A model generated the notes under the pieces. The model was not told where the DNA came from. It made no database searches and worked only from the letters and a program-made list of their open reading frames with translations. The translations under genes were made by a program, and so were the position numbers. From assembly GCA_034521495.1 (NCBI GenBank), contig JAXHMK010000004.1, positions 248,001-312,000 of the forward strand: a stretch of DNA of 64,000 bases. The letters are read 5' to 3'. Origin of the DNA: Balneolaceae bacterium (GTDB lineage: Bacteria; Bacteroidota; Rhodothermia; Balneolales; Balneolaceae). This document shows, piece after piece, positions 8,194-17,993 of this stretch (positions within the stretch are counted from its first letter, which is position 1; each line of letters begins with the position of its first letter).

Positions 8194-9480
8194 CTACTCA
8201 AAAAACGGATATCCTTCCGTAGCGTATTTCCGCATTCCCTCTTCGTTGATCTCTACACCAATACCCGGTTTTTCTGATAAAGGAATAAATCCATCCACCA
8301 CTTTTTCGCCGTCGTAGGTTACAATCTCATCAAACATTGGGTCTTCGTGGAAATAGATCTGCCACTCCATAATCATAAAGTTCGGGACAGATGCACATAC
8401 ATGAGCGCATGCCATCGCTCCCAAGTAAGACGATACCATATGCGGAGCAAACGGTATGTAGTAGAGCTGTGCCAGGTTGGCAATACGCTGGCCCTCTCCG
8501 AGACCGGCCGCTTTTTGAAGATCCGGCATGATGATATCCACCGCTCCGATCTCAAAAAGCTCGCGAAAATCGTGTGCCAGGTAGAGATTCTCACCCGTAC
8601 AGATGGGCGTGCTGGTCTCTTCCTGTATATGTTTATAAGCTTCCGCATTTTCCGCCGGAATTGGTTCCTCCAGCCACATCAAATTCAGCGGCTCCATTTT
8701 TTTTGCTACTTTTTTGGCACTTGGCAGATCATACCTTCCATGCATATCCGCACAGATATCAACATCATCCCCAACCTGTTCACGGGCGGCAGCCATCTGG
8801 TTGTACATTCGCTCGATCTCGGCATGGCTGGCCGTCCAGTTGTATCGGTCGTACTTATTGGGATCGTTCGCCTGGTCCAGGTCGAACTTAACGGCAGTCA
8901 TTCCGTAATCCACGGCTTTTTGGGCACTTTGGGCAAACTCTTCGGGAGAGGGTTGATTGGATTGATACAGAGCCGTATCCATGTACACACGCATTTTATC
9001 ACGAAATTTGCCGCCCAAAAGCTGATACACCGGCAGATCCAGCGCTTTACCCGCCAGATCCCACAATGCTGTTTCTACTGCTGCCAACGCCGCAAGGTAC
9101 ATTCCGGATTGAGCTCCTCCGAACACGCCACCACGGCGAATCTCATAAAACAACCGGTGGATATCTAACGGATTTCTACCATTGAGCCATCCGGCCCATC
9201 GCTGAACAAGTTGATCGGTTCCATGCACCGCGTCTGCCCCCTCGCCATGACCTACAATATCCTGGTTGGTATAGATCTTCACGAAAAGATGACTACCACC
9301 ACGAATAAATCCGGTTTTTATATCTGTTATTTCAAGGTCGGTGGGACGCGAGTATCTTTTTTTATTACCAACCGCATTTTCAAGTCCCATTCCTGCAGCG
9401 GCAAACGGAGCAGCGGCCATCGTTCCGGCTCCTAATACACTTTTCTTTAAGAATGATCGTCGTGACTGTTTTTTATCCAT
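8194..9480 (-). CDS. Tat-exported enolase-superfamily sugar-acid dehydratase
   Basis: This is a mandelate racemase/muconate lactonizing enzyme family protein of 428 residues. It starts with a twin-arginine signal (SRRSFLKK, then an Ala/Gly-rich hydrophobic stretch to about residue 30). The metal ligands fit D245, E271 (WLEEP) and E297 (TGENL). The ADMHGR motif at 244-249 resembles the D-F-H-G-R motif of D-galactonate dehydratases, with the His as general acid, and H347 in FAPHM is the second catalytic His. It probably dehydrates an aldonic or uronic acid outside the cytoplasm. It lies 107 bp downstream of an RraA-family gene, probably in the same operon. Confidence 0.88.
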   Translation of the reverse strand: MDKKQSRRSFLKKSVLGAGTMAAAPFAAAGMGLENAVGNKKRYSRPTDLEITDIKTGFIRGGSHLFVKIYTNQDIVGHGEGADAVHGTDQLVQRWAGWLNGRNPLDIHRLFYEIRRGGVFGGAQSGMYLAALAAVETALWDLAGKALDLPVYQLLGGKFRDKMRVYMDTALYQSNQPSPEEFAQSAQKAVDYGMTAVKFDLDQANDPNKYDRYNWTASHAEIERMYNQMAAAREQVGDDVDICADMHGRYDLPSAKKVAKKMEPLNLMWLEEPIPAENAEAYKHIQEETSTPICTGENLYLAHDFRELFEIGAVDIIMPDLQKAAGLGEGQRIANLAQLYYIPFAPHMVSSYLGAMACAHVCASVPNFMIMEWQIYFHEDPMFDEIVTYDGEKVVDGFIPLSEKPGIGVEINEEGMRKYATEGYPFFE

Positions 9481-9587
9481 GGTTGTTCCTTTTAATGTTT
9501 TAATTCATATCAGGTTCACCGGAAGGGATGTACATCCCCCTGCTCACTCTGCTCACTCCGTTCGCTTACCCTTAAATCAAAATTTAC

Positions 9588-10535
9588 TCACCAGGTCCTC
9601 GTTTCCAACAGTTCCTGGATCTGTTCTTTCGGAACCGGAAGTTCATCAATATGCTCTTCCAGCCACTGAGAGAAATCCCGCTCAATTTCATCCGACCACC
9701 GGGCATCGATCTGGCCGGAGGAATATACCCCTTCGCGTATCCGTTGCTGACCAAACATATCCCGAAGTCGTACAATCTCTGATGTTTTTACAACTCGTTC
9801 TGCCAGATGCGGCGGTATAAAAATTACTCCGCCATCCCGGCCAAGCACTACATCACCAGGCATTACCATTACCTTACCAATTCGAGTCGGCGCATTCATA
9901 CTGACCAGTGTGGTATTCAGTTCACCGTCGGGATTATTCAAATGATGGGAGGGATGATAGCTCTTATAAAAAGCAGTGAAACCCTCTATCTCCTTTAGAC
10001 CTGCTACATCACGAATGGCACCATTGTAAACAATGCCGTTACCAGAATTGGTGTAGATGGCATTCCCCACATTATCACCGATAGTGGGGCCATCTATGTG
10101 AGCCCCGAACTGATCGGCCACATACACATCCCCCTGTTGCAAGATCTCAACCGGCCAGGAGTTTTGAGATCCGGTTCGTCCGGCTTCTTCTCCTTGCTGA
10201 TCAATAACACGGTGAACATCCGGGCGGCCCGGCATAAATGTTGCCGTTAGTGCCCGCCCCACCAGAACGCTGTCGGGATTTAAAATCTCCCAATCTTCGG
10301 CATATTGGTGTTCAAAATTCTCTCCGCGCAGAACTGCCCAGGCTTCCTCGAGAGTTACAAGTTTCATTCTCTTTAAAATACCGCCAGATACTTTGGGGCG
10401 TCCGTCAGGCAACCGTTCACCATCCCATTCAGGGGTCAGAGCAATCACTTCATCGGGTGAAAGTTGTTGACTATTGGCGGTTGGAATGACTAAAAAAAGA
10501 AATAAAAGAAAAGACAGAATGGTAGAAATCTTCAT
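9588..10535 (-). CDS. Exported RraA/HMG-aldolase-family protein
   Basis: The 315-residue protein has a clear signal peptide (MKISTILSFLLFLFLVIPTA) and then an RraA-like fold. The family's GAxRD metal/substrate motif appears as NGAIRDVAGL, and GDVVLGRDGGVIFIP matches the usual GDVVvaDxDGVvvvP strand. A longer in-frame extension to 10694 exists but is discarded because 10535 begins the signal peptide. RraA-fold proteins are either RNase E inhibitors or 4-hydroxy-4-methyl-2-oxoglutarate-type aldolases. Export and the neighbouring dehydratase argue for the lyase role on sugar-acid products. Confidence 0.87.
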   Translation of the reverse strand: MKISTILSFLLFLFLVIPTANSQQLSPDEVIALTPEWDGERLPDGRPKVSGGILKRMKLVTLEEAWAVLRGENFEHQYAEDWEILNPDSVLVGRALTATFMPGRPDVHRVIDQQGEEAGRTGSQNSWPVEILQQGDVYVADQFGAHIDGPTIGDNVGNAIYTNSGNGIVYNGAIRDVAGLKEIEGFTAFYKSYHPSHHLNNPDGELNTTLVSMNAPTRIGKVMVMPGDVVLGRDGGVIFIPPHLAERVVKTSEIVRLRDMFGQQRIREGVYSSGQIDARWSDEIERDFSQWLEEHIDELPVPKEQIQELLETRTW

Positions 10536-10806
10536 ATTTTTTATTGAAATCCTTTGAAATTGAGTCCTGTAAACAGCTTCAAATAAGCAATATAGCAGAA
10601 TAGACTCTAAAATCAATGGTGACGGACACAACCGTAACCGGCTACTCTCTGATGATACACAAATCTGAAAGTCAACGTGCAAGGTAGATGACAATTCCGA
10701 AGTCTTTCAAAACAAGATCAATTCTTCCTCCATTGTAATGGGAAGTTAACTTTAGCAAGATTTCGACAGAGTTCGGAAGTCTACCTATATCTTCAATCTG
10801 AAATCA

Positions 10807-12243
10807 TCACTGTTGCGCGTAAGCACGCACATTTGCCATATCTACCATCAGATCGAAGAGGTCTGTATTTTTAACGAAGTTCGGTAAACGGTCGCTGCCC
10901 GGACCCCAGGCGGCAAGTTCTACATAGTCAGCGGTATGGTTGGTACTCATAAAGTAGATCCCGTTGTAGTTGGCAAGTACTCCGGATAGTACAGCACCTG
11001 CTCCCGACCGATACCGGAACGGCGCCTCAAATTGTCCCCGAAATGCCTGCCGTACCATTCCAGCTTCTTTTCCTGTAATTTGAGTCTGGGTAGCAACCTC
11101 AACAGCGTTGCGAATCTGAGAAGCGGTGGGGGTGCCGGTACTCAACTCATCATACAACCACTCAAAGCTGTGTTTGTAATCAAACAGCGTTTCCAGGCTT
11201 TCATCAGAATCTAAATATCGGTCTCCCATTCCGCTTAAACCAGGATTCGAGTTTCCGTGATCGGTTGCTAATATCACAAGAGTATCGTCTCGGTTTTCCG
11301 TGTAATCCATCACAACCTTTATGGCATCATCAAAAGCGATCTGGTCGTAGACTAAACCGGCGGCATCATTTGCATGAGCGGCATGATCAACCCGGGCCCC
11401 TTCAATTTGAATCAGAAATCCATCTGAATTTTGTTCAAGACGCTCCAGTGCTGCCGAGGTCATCTCTGCAAGTGTAGGAACATTTTGCTGCAATTGCGGA
11501 ATTGTTTGATGGTCGATGGTATAGGGCATATGTGAATCAGAAAAAATACCCAGTAATTTCCCGTTTCGCCCTGCACTTGAAAGTTGAGATTTATCTTTGA
11601 CAACTGTATATCCGTTTGCTTCAAATTCACGATAAAGATCAATACCGTCGGCACGCATACCCGGATCAAAATGACGATTTCCTCCACCCATCAACAGATC
11701 GTAACGTCTTTCGGCATACTGTTCGGCGATCTCATCCTCCATGTTTCGGGATGACATATTTATACCAAATCCGGCCGGGGTGGCATGAGTAATACGAGCA
11801 GTGGTGACGAGTCCGGTAGATTTTCCTGCATCTCTGAATATTTCACAGATGGTTTTGTACTCCTCATCGTTTGGGCCCCAGTTTACAGCACCGTTATTAA
11901 TTCTCTGGCCCGATCCCCAGGAAGATGCTGCCGCTGCAGAATCGGTTACAACGGAATCTAAAGATGCCATATCCATCAACCCGCGGTGGTATTCACGGTC
12001 GGATTCATAAAGCTGTATCCAGTTTGTTTTTTCGCCAAATTGCTTCTGTTTTACGATATCAGCAAGTGCCATCGTTCCGGAACTCATGCCGTCAGTAACA
12101 AGAAAAATCACATTTTTTGCATCACCGAATTCGGAACTTATTTCCTTTTGTGCATTGTTTTTCCCCAACAACCCACTGCCTAATGCCAGGCTTGAGAGGG
12201 CTCCTGTTTTTAAAAAATCACGGCGGCTAAATTGATTACTCAT
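10807..12243 (-). CDS. Alkaline phosphatase (PhoA superfamily, Tat-exported)
   Basis: This 478-residue secreted phosphomonoesterase has a twin-arginine signal (SRRDFLKTG, then a hydrophobic segment to about residue 28). The catalytic centre is recognisable: metal ligand D51 in VIFLVTDGMSSG and nucleophile S102 in TDSAAAASSWGSG. The downstream metal ligands are EGARVDHAAHAND and ATDHGNSNPG. It likely releases phosphate from organic esters in the periplasm or outside the cell. It is 271 bp upstream of the RraA-like gene on the same strand. No Pho-box-like sequence could be identified with confidence. Confidence 0.93.
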   Translation of the reverse strand: MSNQFSRRDFLKTGALSSLALGSGLLGKNNAQKEISSEFGDAKNVIFLVTDGMSSGTMALADIVKQKQFGEKTNWIQLYESDREYHRGLMDMASLDSVVTDSAAAASSWGSGQRINNGAVNWGPNDEEYKTICEIFRDAGKSTGLVTTARITHATPAGFGINMSSRNMEDEIAEQYAERRYDLLMGGGNRHFDPGMRADGIDLYREFEANGYTVVKDKSQLSSAGRNGKLLGIFSDSHMPYTIDHQTIPQLQQNVPTLAEMTSAALERLEQNSDGFLIQIEGARVDHAAHANDAAGLVYDQIAFDDAIKVVMDYTENRDDTLVILATDHGNSNPGLSGMGDRYLDSDESLETLFDYKHSFEWLYDELSTGTPTASQIRNAVEVATQTQITGKEAGMVRQAFRGQFEAPFRYRSGAGAVLSGVLANYNGIYFMSTNHTADYVELAAWGPGSDRLPNFVKNTDLFDLMVDMANVRAYAQQ

Positions 12244-12592
12244 CAGATATTTATTTTAGTTTCAGAGGTTCGATTCATTACATTTAATCGGTTTCAATAC
12301 AGGCTGACAGTTCGCCCTTTTTCCAAACAAAAAAAGATTTAACCATTTAGCAATTAAAGATTATTTGACTGAAGCACTCAGTTTGGACAAGAGCTTGAAT
12401 GTGGGTGTTCCATTTGAATAAAAATTCACCCTTCATGCTCAAACTAACATTTAGATCACTTTTTTGGTAACTGCAAAGCATGATACATATTGCAGAATAA
12501 GGACCAGGTTTAAAGAAATCATTAAGAGATCTGAAATTTTCTTTTATTGTTTTGAACTTAACTAAAAAATCATCTATAAATTATTCCATCTT
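12244..12592. other. Divergent intergenic region, no gene
   Basis: This AT-rich gap of 349 bp lies between the divergent alkaline phosphatase and S9 peptidase genes. I see no RNA gene, repeat copy or small ORF with support. Both promoters must lie here. Confidence 0.5.
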
Positions 12593-14656
12593 ATGAATAA
12601 GAAAAATTTGCTCTTTTTCAGGCTCTTTAACATTCAATATGTATATGGGCTGCTCGCATCTGTTTTTCTGACTTCATCTGCGGCCTTGGGCCAAAATGTA
12701 GTTACTCCGCAGCATATCGCCGAGATGGAGACAGTTACAAGTTCTCAACTCTCGCCGGATGGAGAATATATTGCATATACTGTCAGCACTCCTGCTGATC
12801 CTTACGTGGAAAATGTAGAAAACAGTATACACCTCTACCTGTTAAATGTATCTGAAGGAACCACAACACCCTATTTCACGACCGGATCTGTAAGCTCGGT
12901 CCAATTTCGGCCAGGCCAGGAAGCTATCACATTTTTAACCAAACGGCCCGGCGATGAAACCCGCTCGATCTATCAAGTTCCGGTTACGGGTGGAGAAGCT
13001 GTTAAAATATTTAGTTTTGATCAGGATATTCTCAGTTATTCATGGCACGATGATGGCAACCAGATCGCTTTTATGGCATTTGAGAAAGCTGAAGAATCCG
13101 ACTCCCCGCTGCCATACAGTGCTAATGTTTTTGAAGAAAACAAACCACAACAGCGGGGATATATTACTAACATAGCCATGACCAGCCGGGTAGCTCGGAA
13201 ATTACCTGTTGATGGATCCGTGTATAATATGGTTTGGAGTCCAGAAGGAGATCGTCTTGCAGTGTCCGTAGCGCCAACTCCCTTTGTGGACGATCAGTTA
13301 ATGAATCAGCAGATTATAGTTGTAGATGCAAATAATGGTGAAATATCAGCGGAAATAAACAACAAAGGAAAACTCGACCAGATTGAATGGAGTCCGAACG
13401 GGCAGAGACTGGCATTGCTTGCAGGTTCAAATATTAATGACCCAACTGCCGGTCGAATCATGATTGTTACTTCCAGAGGAGGAGTTCCTCAAATTATAGA
13501 CAGGCAATTCCGGGGTGCCTACGATCAGATTGAGTGGATAGAGGAGAATTATATTCACTTTTTGGCAAGTGAAAGTACGGCTTCACGAATTGGAAAACTT
13601 CGGTTTGACAGCGGCGAAAAATTGACATCATTCTACTCTGATGAACATCATATCTCTTCCTTTTCCATCTCAGATTCAACCACATATACATTTATAGCCA
13701 GCAGGTCCAATCATCCCGGTGAGGTATTCTATTTCTCAGGCGAGGAGAATGATATGCATGAGCGGATGACCTATCACAATGAGTGGCTGAACAGTGTTGA
13801 ACTGGGCGAGCAAGTTGTTGTTAGTTATCAAACAAGAGACGGAGAATACGAAATTGATGGTTTGTTAATCTATCCTGTGGGTTATGAAGAAAACTCAACA
13901 GTTCCTGTGATTGTTCATGTGCACGGCGGACCAGAATCTCACTATAATAATGGGTGGCTGACCAATTATTACATGCCCGGACAGGTTGCCGCCGGAAAGG
14001 GATACGCTGTTTTCTATCCCAACTACCGCGGAAGCACCGGGCGTGGAATTGATTTTGCATTTAGCAGCCAGGCTGATATTGCCGGCGCTGAATTTAATGA
14101 TATTATAGACGGCGTTGATTTCCTTATTAAAATTGGTATTGCTGATCCCAACAGAATTGGAATTACCGGTAAATCTTATGGCGGATATGCCGCTGCCTGG
14201 ATGAGTACCTACTATTCCAGCCGTTTTGCTGCATCCGTAATGTACGTTGGAGTAAGTGATAATATCTCAAAATGGGGCGAGAGTGATATACCGGAGGAGC
14301 TCTATCTTGTTCACACCCGTAAGCGGCTTTGGAACGACTGGAGCTGGTTCCTGCGGCGGAGTCCCATCTATCACGTAGCAAATGCACAAACACCCATTCT
14401 GATCATTCACGGAGCCGATGACACCCGGGTACATCCATCCCAATCTCTTGAACTGTATCGGCACCTGAAAGTTCGTAAACCTAATCTGCCCGTAAGGCTT
14501 GTAAACTATCCGGGAGAAGGTCATACAATATCAAGCGCATCCGCTAAGCTCGACTACAACTACAGGATGTTCCGGTGGCTGGACACATATTTAATGACCG
14601 GTAACACCTCCGCTGAAAAACCACACTGGGATGCCCCTATTCCGGGAAAAGAGTAG
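12593..14656 (+). CDS. S9 family peptidase (acylaminoacyl/dipeptidyl peptidase type)
   Basis: This 687-residue secreted serine peptidase has an N-terminal hydrophobic signal (about residues 15-35). A beta-propeller of WD/PD40-like repeats follows (YSWHDDGNQIAFMAF, MVWSPEGDRLAVSV, IEWSPNGQRLALLA). The C-terminal alpha/beta-hydrolase domain (about 420-670) has the nucleophile S528 in TGKSYGGYAA, the acid D610 in HGADDTRVHP and H644 in GEGHT. The oxyanion-site segment HVHGGPESHY is present. Such enzymes trim peptides in the periplasm. Lasso-peptide isopeptidases belong to the same family, but this gene is 10 kb from the lasso locus, so that link is only a thought. Confidence 0.93.
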   Translation: MNKKNLLFFRLFNIQYVYGLLASVFLTSSAALGQNVVTPQHIAEMETVTSSQLSPDGEYIAYTVSTPADPYVENVENSIHLYLLNVSEGTTTPYFTTGSVSSVQFRPGQEAITFLTKRPGDETRSIYQVPVTGGEAVKIFSFDQDILSYSWHDDGNQIAFMAFEKAEESDSPLPYSANVFEENKPQQRGYITNIAMTSRVARKLPVDGSVYNMVWSPEGDRLAVSVAPTPFVDDQLMNQQIIVVDANNGEISAEINNKGKLDQIEWSPNGQRLALLAGSNINDPTAGRIMIVTSRGGVPQIIDRQFRGAYDQIEWIEENYIHFLASESTASRIGKLRFDSGEKLTSFYSDEHHISSFSISDSTTYTFIASRSNHPGEVFYFSGEENDMHERMTYHNEWLNSVELGEQVVVSYQTRDGEYEIDGLLIYPVGYEENSTVPVIVHVHGGPESHYNNGWLTNYYMPGQVAAGKGYAVFYPNYRGSTGRGIDFAFSSQADIAGAEFNDIIDGVDFLIKIGIADPNRIGITGKSYGGYAAAWMSTYYSSRFAASVMYVGVSDNISKWGESDIPEELYLVHTRKRLWNDWSWFLRRSPIYHVANAQTPILIIHGADDTRVHPSQSLELYRHLKVRKPNLPVRLVNYPGEGHTISSASAKLDYNYRMFRWLDTYLMTGNTSAEKPHWDAPIPGKE

Positions 14657-14779
14657 TTCAGGTTTTCAATAAAATATTTTTGAAACCCCATTCTCTGTAT
14701 TGGGAGTGAGGAACTTCTTTTTTTCATACCTGAAATGCATTATATATAGGTCATCATCTTTGATCATTGAATGTTCTAA

Positions 14780-15619
14780 ATGCTTTCAGAAATTATAAAA
14801 TATTTAGGCACCACGGTTTTGGTGATTGTGCTGCTGGTCATTCTCACCATCTTATGCCTCAGATGGGTGAACCCACCTTTTACTGCATTTTCTTTGCAGG
14901 CAGACTGGGAGCAGCTGGACAAAGAATCGTATGATCTGCGGACTGAATGGGTGCAATATGAAGATATTCCCGGACACTTGATCTGGGCTGTGATTGCTGC
15001 GGAAGACCAGCTTTTCTTTGAACATTTTGGATTTGATTTTGAATCGATGGAGGAAGCCTGGGATGAACACCAAGAGGGAGTGCGAACCCGCGGAGCCAGT
15101 ACAATTTCTCAACAGGTGGCAAAGAATCTTTTTCTGTCACCGGCTCAGTCATACATCAGGAAGAGTGTGGAAGCCGGGCTAACTTTGGTCATTGAACTTC
15201 TATGGCCAAAAGAGCGCATCATAGAGGTCTATTTAAACATTGCCGAATTTGGTCCCGGCATATTTGGCATTGGGAAAGCATCGAAAATCTATTTTAACAA
15301 GCCTGCTCCTCAACTTACACCTGAGATGGCTGCCCTTTTTGCAGCCGTACTCCCAAGTCCTAAACGCATGCGGGTAAATCCTCCATCGCCATATACAAAG
15401 GAACGCAGCCAATGGATTTTAAAACAGATGACTCAACTAACAGGAGAAACGTATATTACTACGGATAACAACTCACCAGGTAAAGCAGATTCGGTTGGAA
15501 CAACCCCAAAAGCAAAAGACTCACCTGTTGAACCGGATACAACGTACAACAAAAATCAGCCGGACACCCTTATCCGTTCTATCCCCGATACACAGGAAAT
15601 TCCGAATGATTCTATTTGA
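14780..15619 (+). CDS. mtgA: Monofunctional peptidoglycan transglycosylase
   Basis: This GT51 enzyme polymerises lipid II into glycan strands at the inner membrane. The 279-residue product has one N-terminal transmembrane helix (about 10-28). The GT51 motifs come in order: AAEDQLFFEHFGFD with catalytic E75, RGASTISQQVAKNLF, then KERIIEVYLNIAEFG, and finally a GIGKASKIYFNK segment. A low-complexity polar tail (about 220-279) is extra. No transpeptidase domain is present, so it is MtgA rather than a class A PBP. Confidence 0.95.
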   Translation: MLSEIIKYLGTTVLVIVLLVILTILCLRWVNPPFTAFSLQADWEQLDKESYDLRTEWVQYEDIPGHLIWAVIAAEDQLFFEHFGFDFESMEEAWDEHQEGVRTRGASTISQQVAKNLFLSPAQSYIRKSVEAGLTLVIELLWPKERIIEVYLNIAEFGPGIFGIGKASKIYFNKPAPQLTPEMAALFAAVLPSPKRMRVNPPSPYTKERSQWILKQMTQLTGETYITTDNNSPGKADSVGTTPKAKDSPVEPDTTYNKNQPDTLIRSIPDTQEIPNDSI

Positions 15620-15835
15620 TCATTTTATGGAAAACTCAATACATTCTATCTTCCTATATGATAGACTGTTAAATAAATAGAGTTTTTCAAAACTTTAGAA
15701 TATCTTAATGTAAAATTCTGATTGTTTATCAGCCAAGGCACTTCTTCCACAGAGTTTCCTTACGGAGAAGTTCTCTTTTTTTACTCAATCTATAAACACG
15801 TTACCCTGTTAGGGATCAGTGATCTTTAAACTATC

Positions 15836-17968
15836 ATGCGATTAATTACGACTCTTCTCATCATCATCCTCTTTGTTCTGCAGGGGCATGGAATGAGTCT
15901 GGCAGATCTCAGTACCAAGCAACAAGAGATCACTGAAAAAGATACCAGTTATGTTCGCGAGTTAAACAACAGGAGTATAGATTTGATCAACGAAGGCAAA
16001 CTGGACTCTGCCTATACGTTGATTGAAGAAGCGCAAACCCTGGCTGAATTTCTGAATGATATTGAAGGTGAATCTTATGCAGTTTCTAACCTGGCAAAAT
16101 ATTATGATACGAAAGGACTTCCTGATTCTGTAATAACTTCTATCGCCCCCAGATTAAATCGCTATAAGGGAACAGAAAAATACACCCGAATGGGTAACCT
16201 GCTGGCAACGGCTCATCATGAAGTGGGTAATTTCCAGGAATCCCTGAAACTCTATCGGGAGATGCTGGACATTGCACGCGCGGAAAATGACACTCGAATG
16301 CAGATGGGGCTTACCCAAAACATGGGAAACAGCTATAGTTCTCTTGGGGATATGCCCTCTGCCATAGACAGTTATCTTTCCAGCCTTGAGATGGCCGAAG
16401 AACAACAAGACACCCTTGTTATTGCCGTAGTGCTGGACAACCTTGCCTCTGTAAATGTTGATCAGGAGAATTTCGAACTTGCCGAAGAGTACCTGTTCCG
16501 TGCGCTGGATCTAAACAGGGAGATCGATAATTTGAGGAACCAGATCACCAATCATATCAGCCTGGGAGTTTTGTACAAGGAGTGGGATAAATTTGAATTA
16601 TCTGAGGAGCATTACGAACGTGTACTTGAACTTGCAGAGCAGACAGGGAATGTCCTTAGCCGAATACAGGCCATTTATAATCTCGGAGTATTATATACTG
16701 AAATGGAACAAACCGATAAAGCTCTTGAGTTTTATCGGGAATCACTCCGCCTTAGTGAAGAGAATAATATTCCTATTGGATTTTTCTATAACCGCGCAGG
16801 TATGGGAGATCTGTATGCATCGCAGGGAGAATACAATCTGGCTATCGAAAATTACCAGGAAGCACTGGAGATTGCCGAAATGATACAAGCAACAGATATG
16901 GTGAAAAATGGCCTCCGGAATCTGTATGAAACTGCTGAAGAAGCAGGAGACACAACCCTGGCTTTCAGCTACTTAAAAAGGTATTCATCTCTCATCGACA
17001 GTCTTTCTCAAACAGAACGAGAAGAAGCCCTTGCAAGACAAGAGGCTATGCTGGAACTGCGATCCGAACAAGAGAGAACTGAGCTCCTGGAGGAAACAGT
17101 GAGTACACAGCGCACTAATACGATTCTTATTTCTGTAATTTTGGGAATCCTGGCGATTGCATCATTCTGTCTTGTAATCATGTATCGTAAACAAAAGAAG
17201 GCCAACACCCTCCTGAGAACCAAAAAGAAAGAGTTGGAGGATGCCAATAATGTAAAAGATAAACTGCTCTCTGTGCTTGCTCACGACCTTCGAACGCCGA
17301 TCTCTAATATTCAGGGAGTGGTTTATATGATTCGTGAGAATCTTCTCGACAAGGAGGATATTGACAACGCCTTGACTCATATTGATTTTCAGTTGCAGCA
17401 GGGAATTAACACTCTTACCAACTACCTGGAATGGGCACAGGATCACCGGAGTGGTATTACGGCAGATATGGAAGATTTTCTGATTTTGGATGCTGTCGAG
17501 GAATCTATCCACGAAATTCAAAAAAGTGCCGAGAATAAAGAAGTTGAACTTGTGAACCGTGTGGATCCTGATATCTCGGTCCATGCCGATAAGCACATGA
17601 TAAATGTAATTCTCAGAAATTTGCTTTCAAACGCCATCAAATATGTTGACACCGGAGATGTAGTTACGGTTGGTGCGAATGAAACGGAAAGCGCAGTTGA
17701 ATTATATGTTAAAGATACCGGGAAAGGGATTCCCAGGGATAAACTTAATAATCTATTCAAACCCTTTAACCGCGTAACTCGCGGGACGAAAGGAGAGATC
17801 GGTACCGGCCTCGGGCTTTCACTGTGTAAAGAATTTAGTGAAAAACAGGGAGGAGACATCCGTTGTGAGAGTGAGGTTGGAAAGGGAACAACATTCACAG
17901 TTGTTCTCCAGAAACCAAGGGAAAAAGTAAACTCACAAACTGTCTCAAAACAAGAAGAAGTGCAGTAG
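15836..17968 (+). CDS. TPR-containing sensor histidine kinase
   Basis: The 710-residue protein starts with a signal peptide. Periplasmic tetratricopeptide repeats run from about residue 40 to 390, for example SLGDMPSAIDSYLSSLEMAE and GVLYTEMEQTDKALEFYRES. A coiled coil and a single transmembrane helix come next (about 425-445, ILISVILGILAIASFCLVIM). The HisKA phospho-acceptor is H483 in SVLAHDLRTPISN. The HATPase domain has the N box NLLSNAIKYV, G1 DTGKGIP and G2 GTGLGLSLCKEF. No response regulator is adjacent, so it is an orphan kinase. This architecture is common in Bacteroidota. Confidence 0.94.
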   Translation: MRLITTLLIIILFVLQGHGMSLADLSTKQQEITEKDTSYVRELNNRSIDLINEGKLDSAYTLIEEAQTLAEFLNDIEGESYAVSNLAKYYDTKGLPDSVITSIAPRLNRYKGTEKYTRMGNLLATAHHEVGNFQESLKLYREMLDIARAENDTRMQMGLTQNMGNSYSSLGDMPSAIDSYLSSLEMAEEQQDTLVIAVVLDNLASVNVDQENFELAEEYLFRALDLNREIDNLRNQITNHISLGVLYKEWDKFELSEEHYERVLELAEQTGNVLSRIQAIYNLGVLYTEMEQTDKALEFYRESLRLSEENNIPIGFFYNRAGMGDLYASQGEYNLAIENYQEALEIAEMIQATDMVKNGLRNLYETAEEAGDTTLAFSYLKRYSSLIDSLSQTEREEALARQEAMLELRSEQERTELLEETVSTQRTNTILISVILGILAIASFCLVIMYRKQKKANTLLRTKKKELEDANNVKDKLLSVLAHDLRTPISNIQGVVYMIRENLLDKEDIDNALTHIDFQLQQGINTLTNYLEWAQDHRSGITADMEDFLILDAVEESIHEIQKSAENKEVELVNRVDPDISVHADKHMINVILRNLLSNAIKYVDTGDVVTVGANETESAVELYVKDTGKGIPRDKLNNLFKPFNRVTRGTKGEIGTGLGLSLCKEFSEKQGGDIRCESEVGKGTTFTVVLQKPREKVNSQTVSKQEEVQ

Positions 17969-17993
17969 ATTTAATCTATATCCGGTAATTCTT

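Noticed and set aside
12593-14656. S9 peptidase as a lasso-peptide isopeptidase
   Set aside because: The family fits, but the gene is 10 kb from the lasso locus, has its own context and no evidence of linkage.
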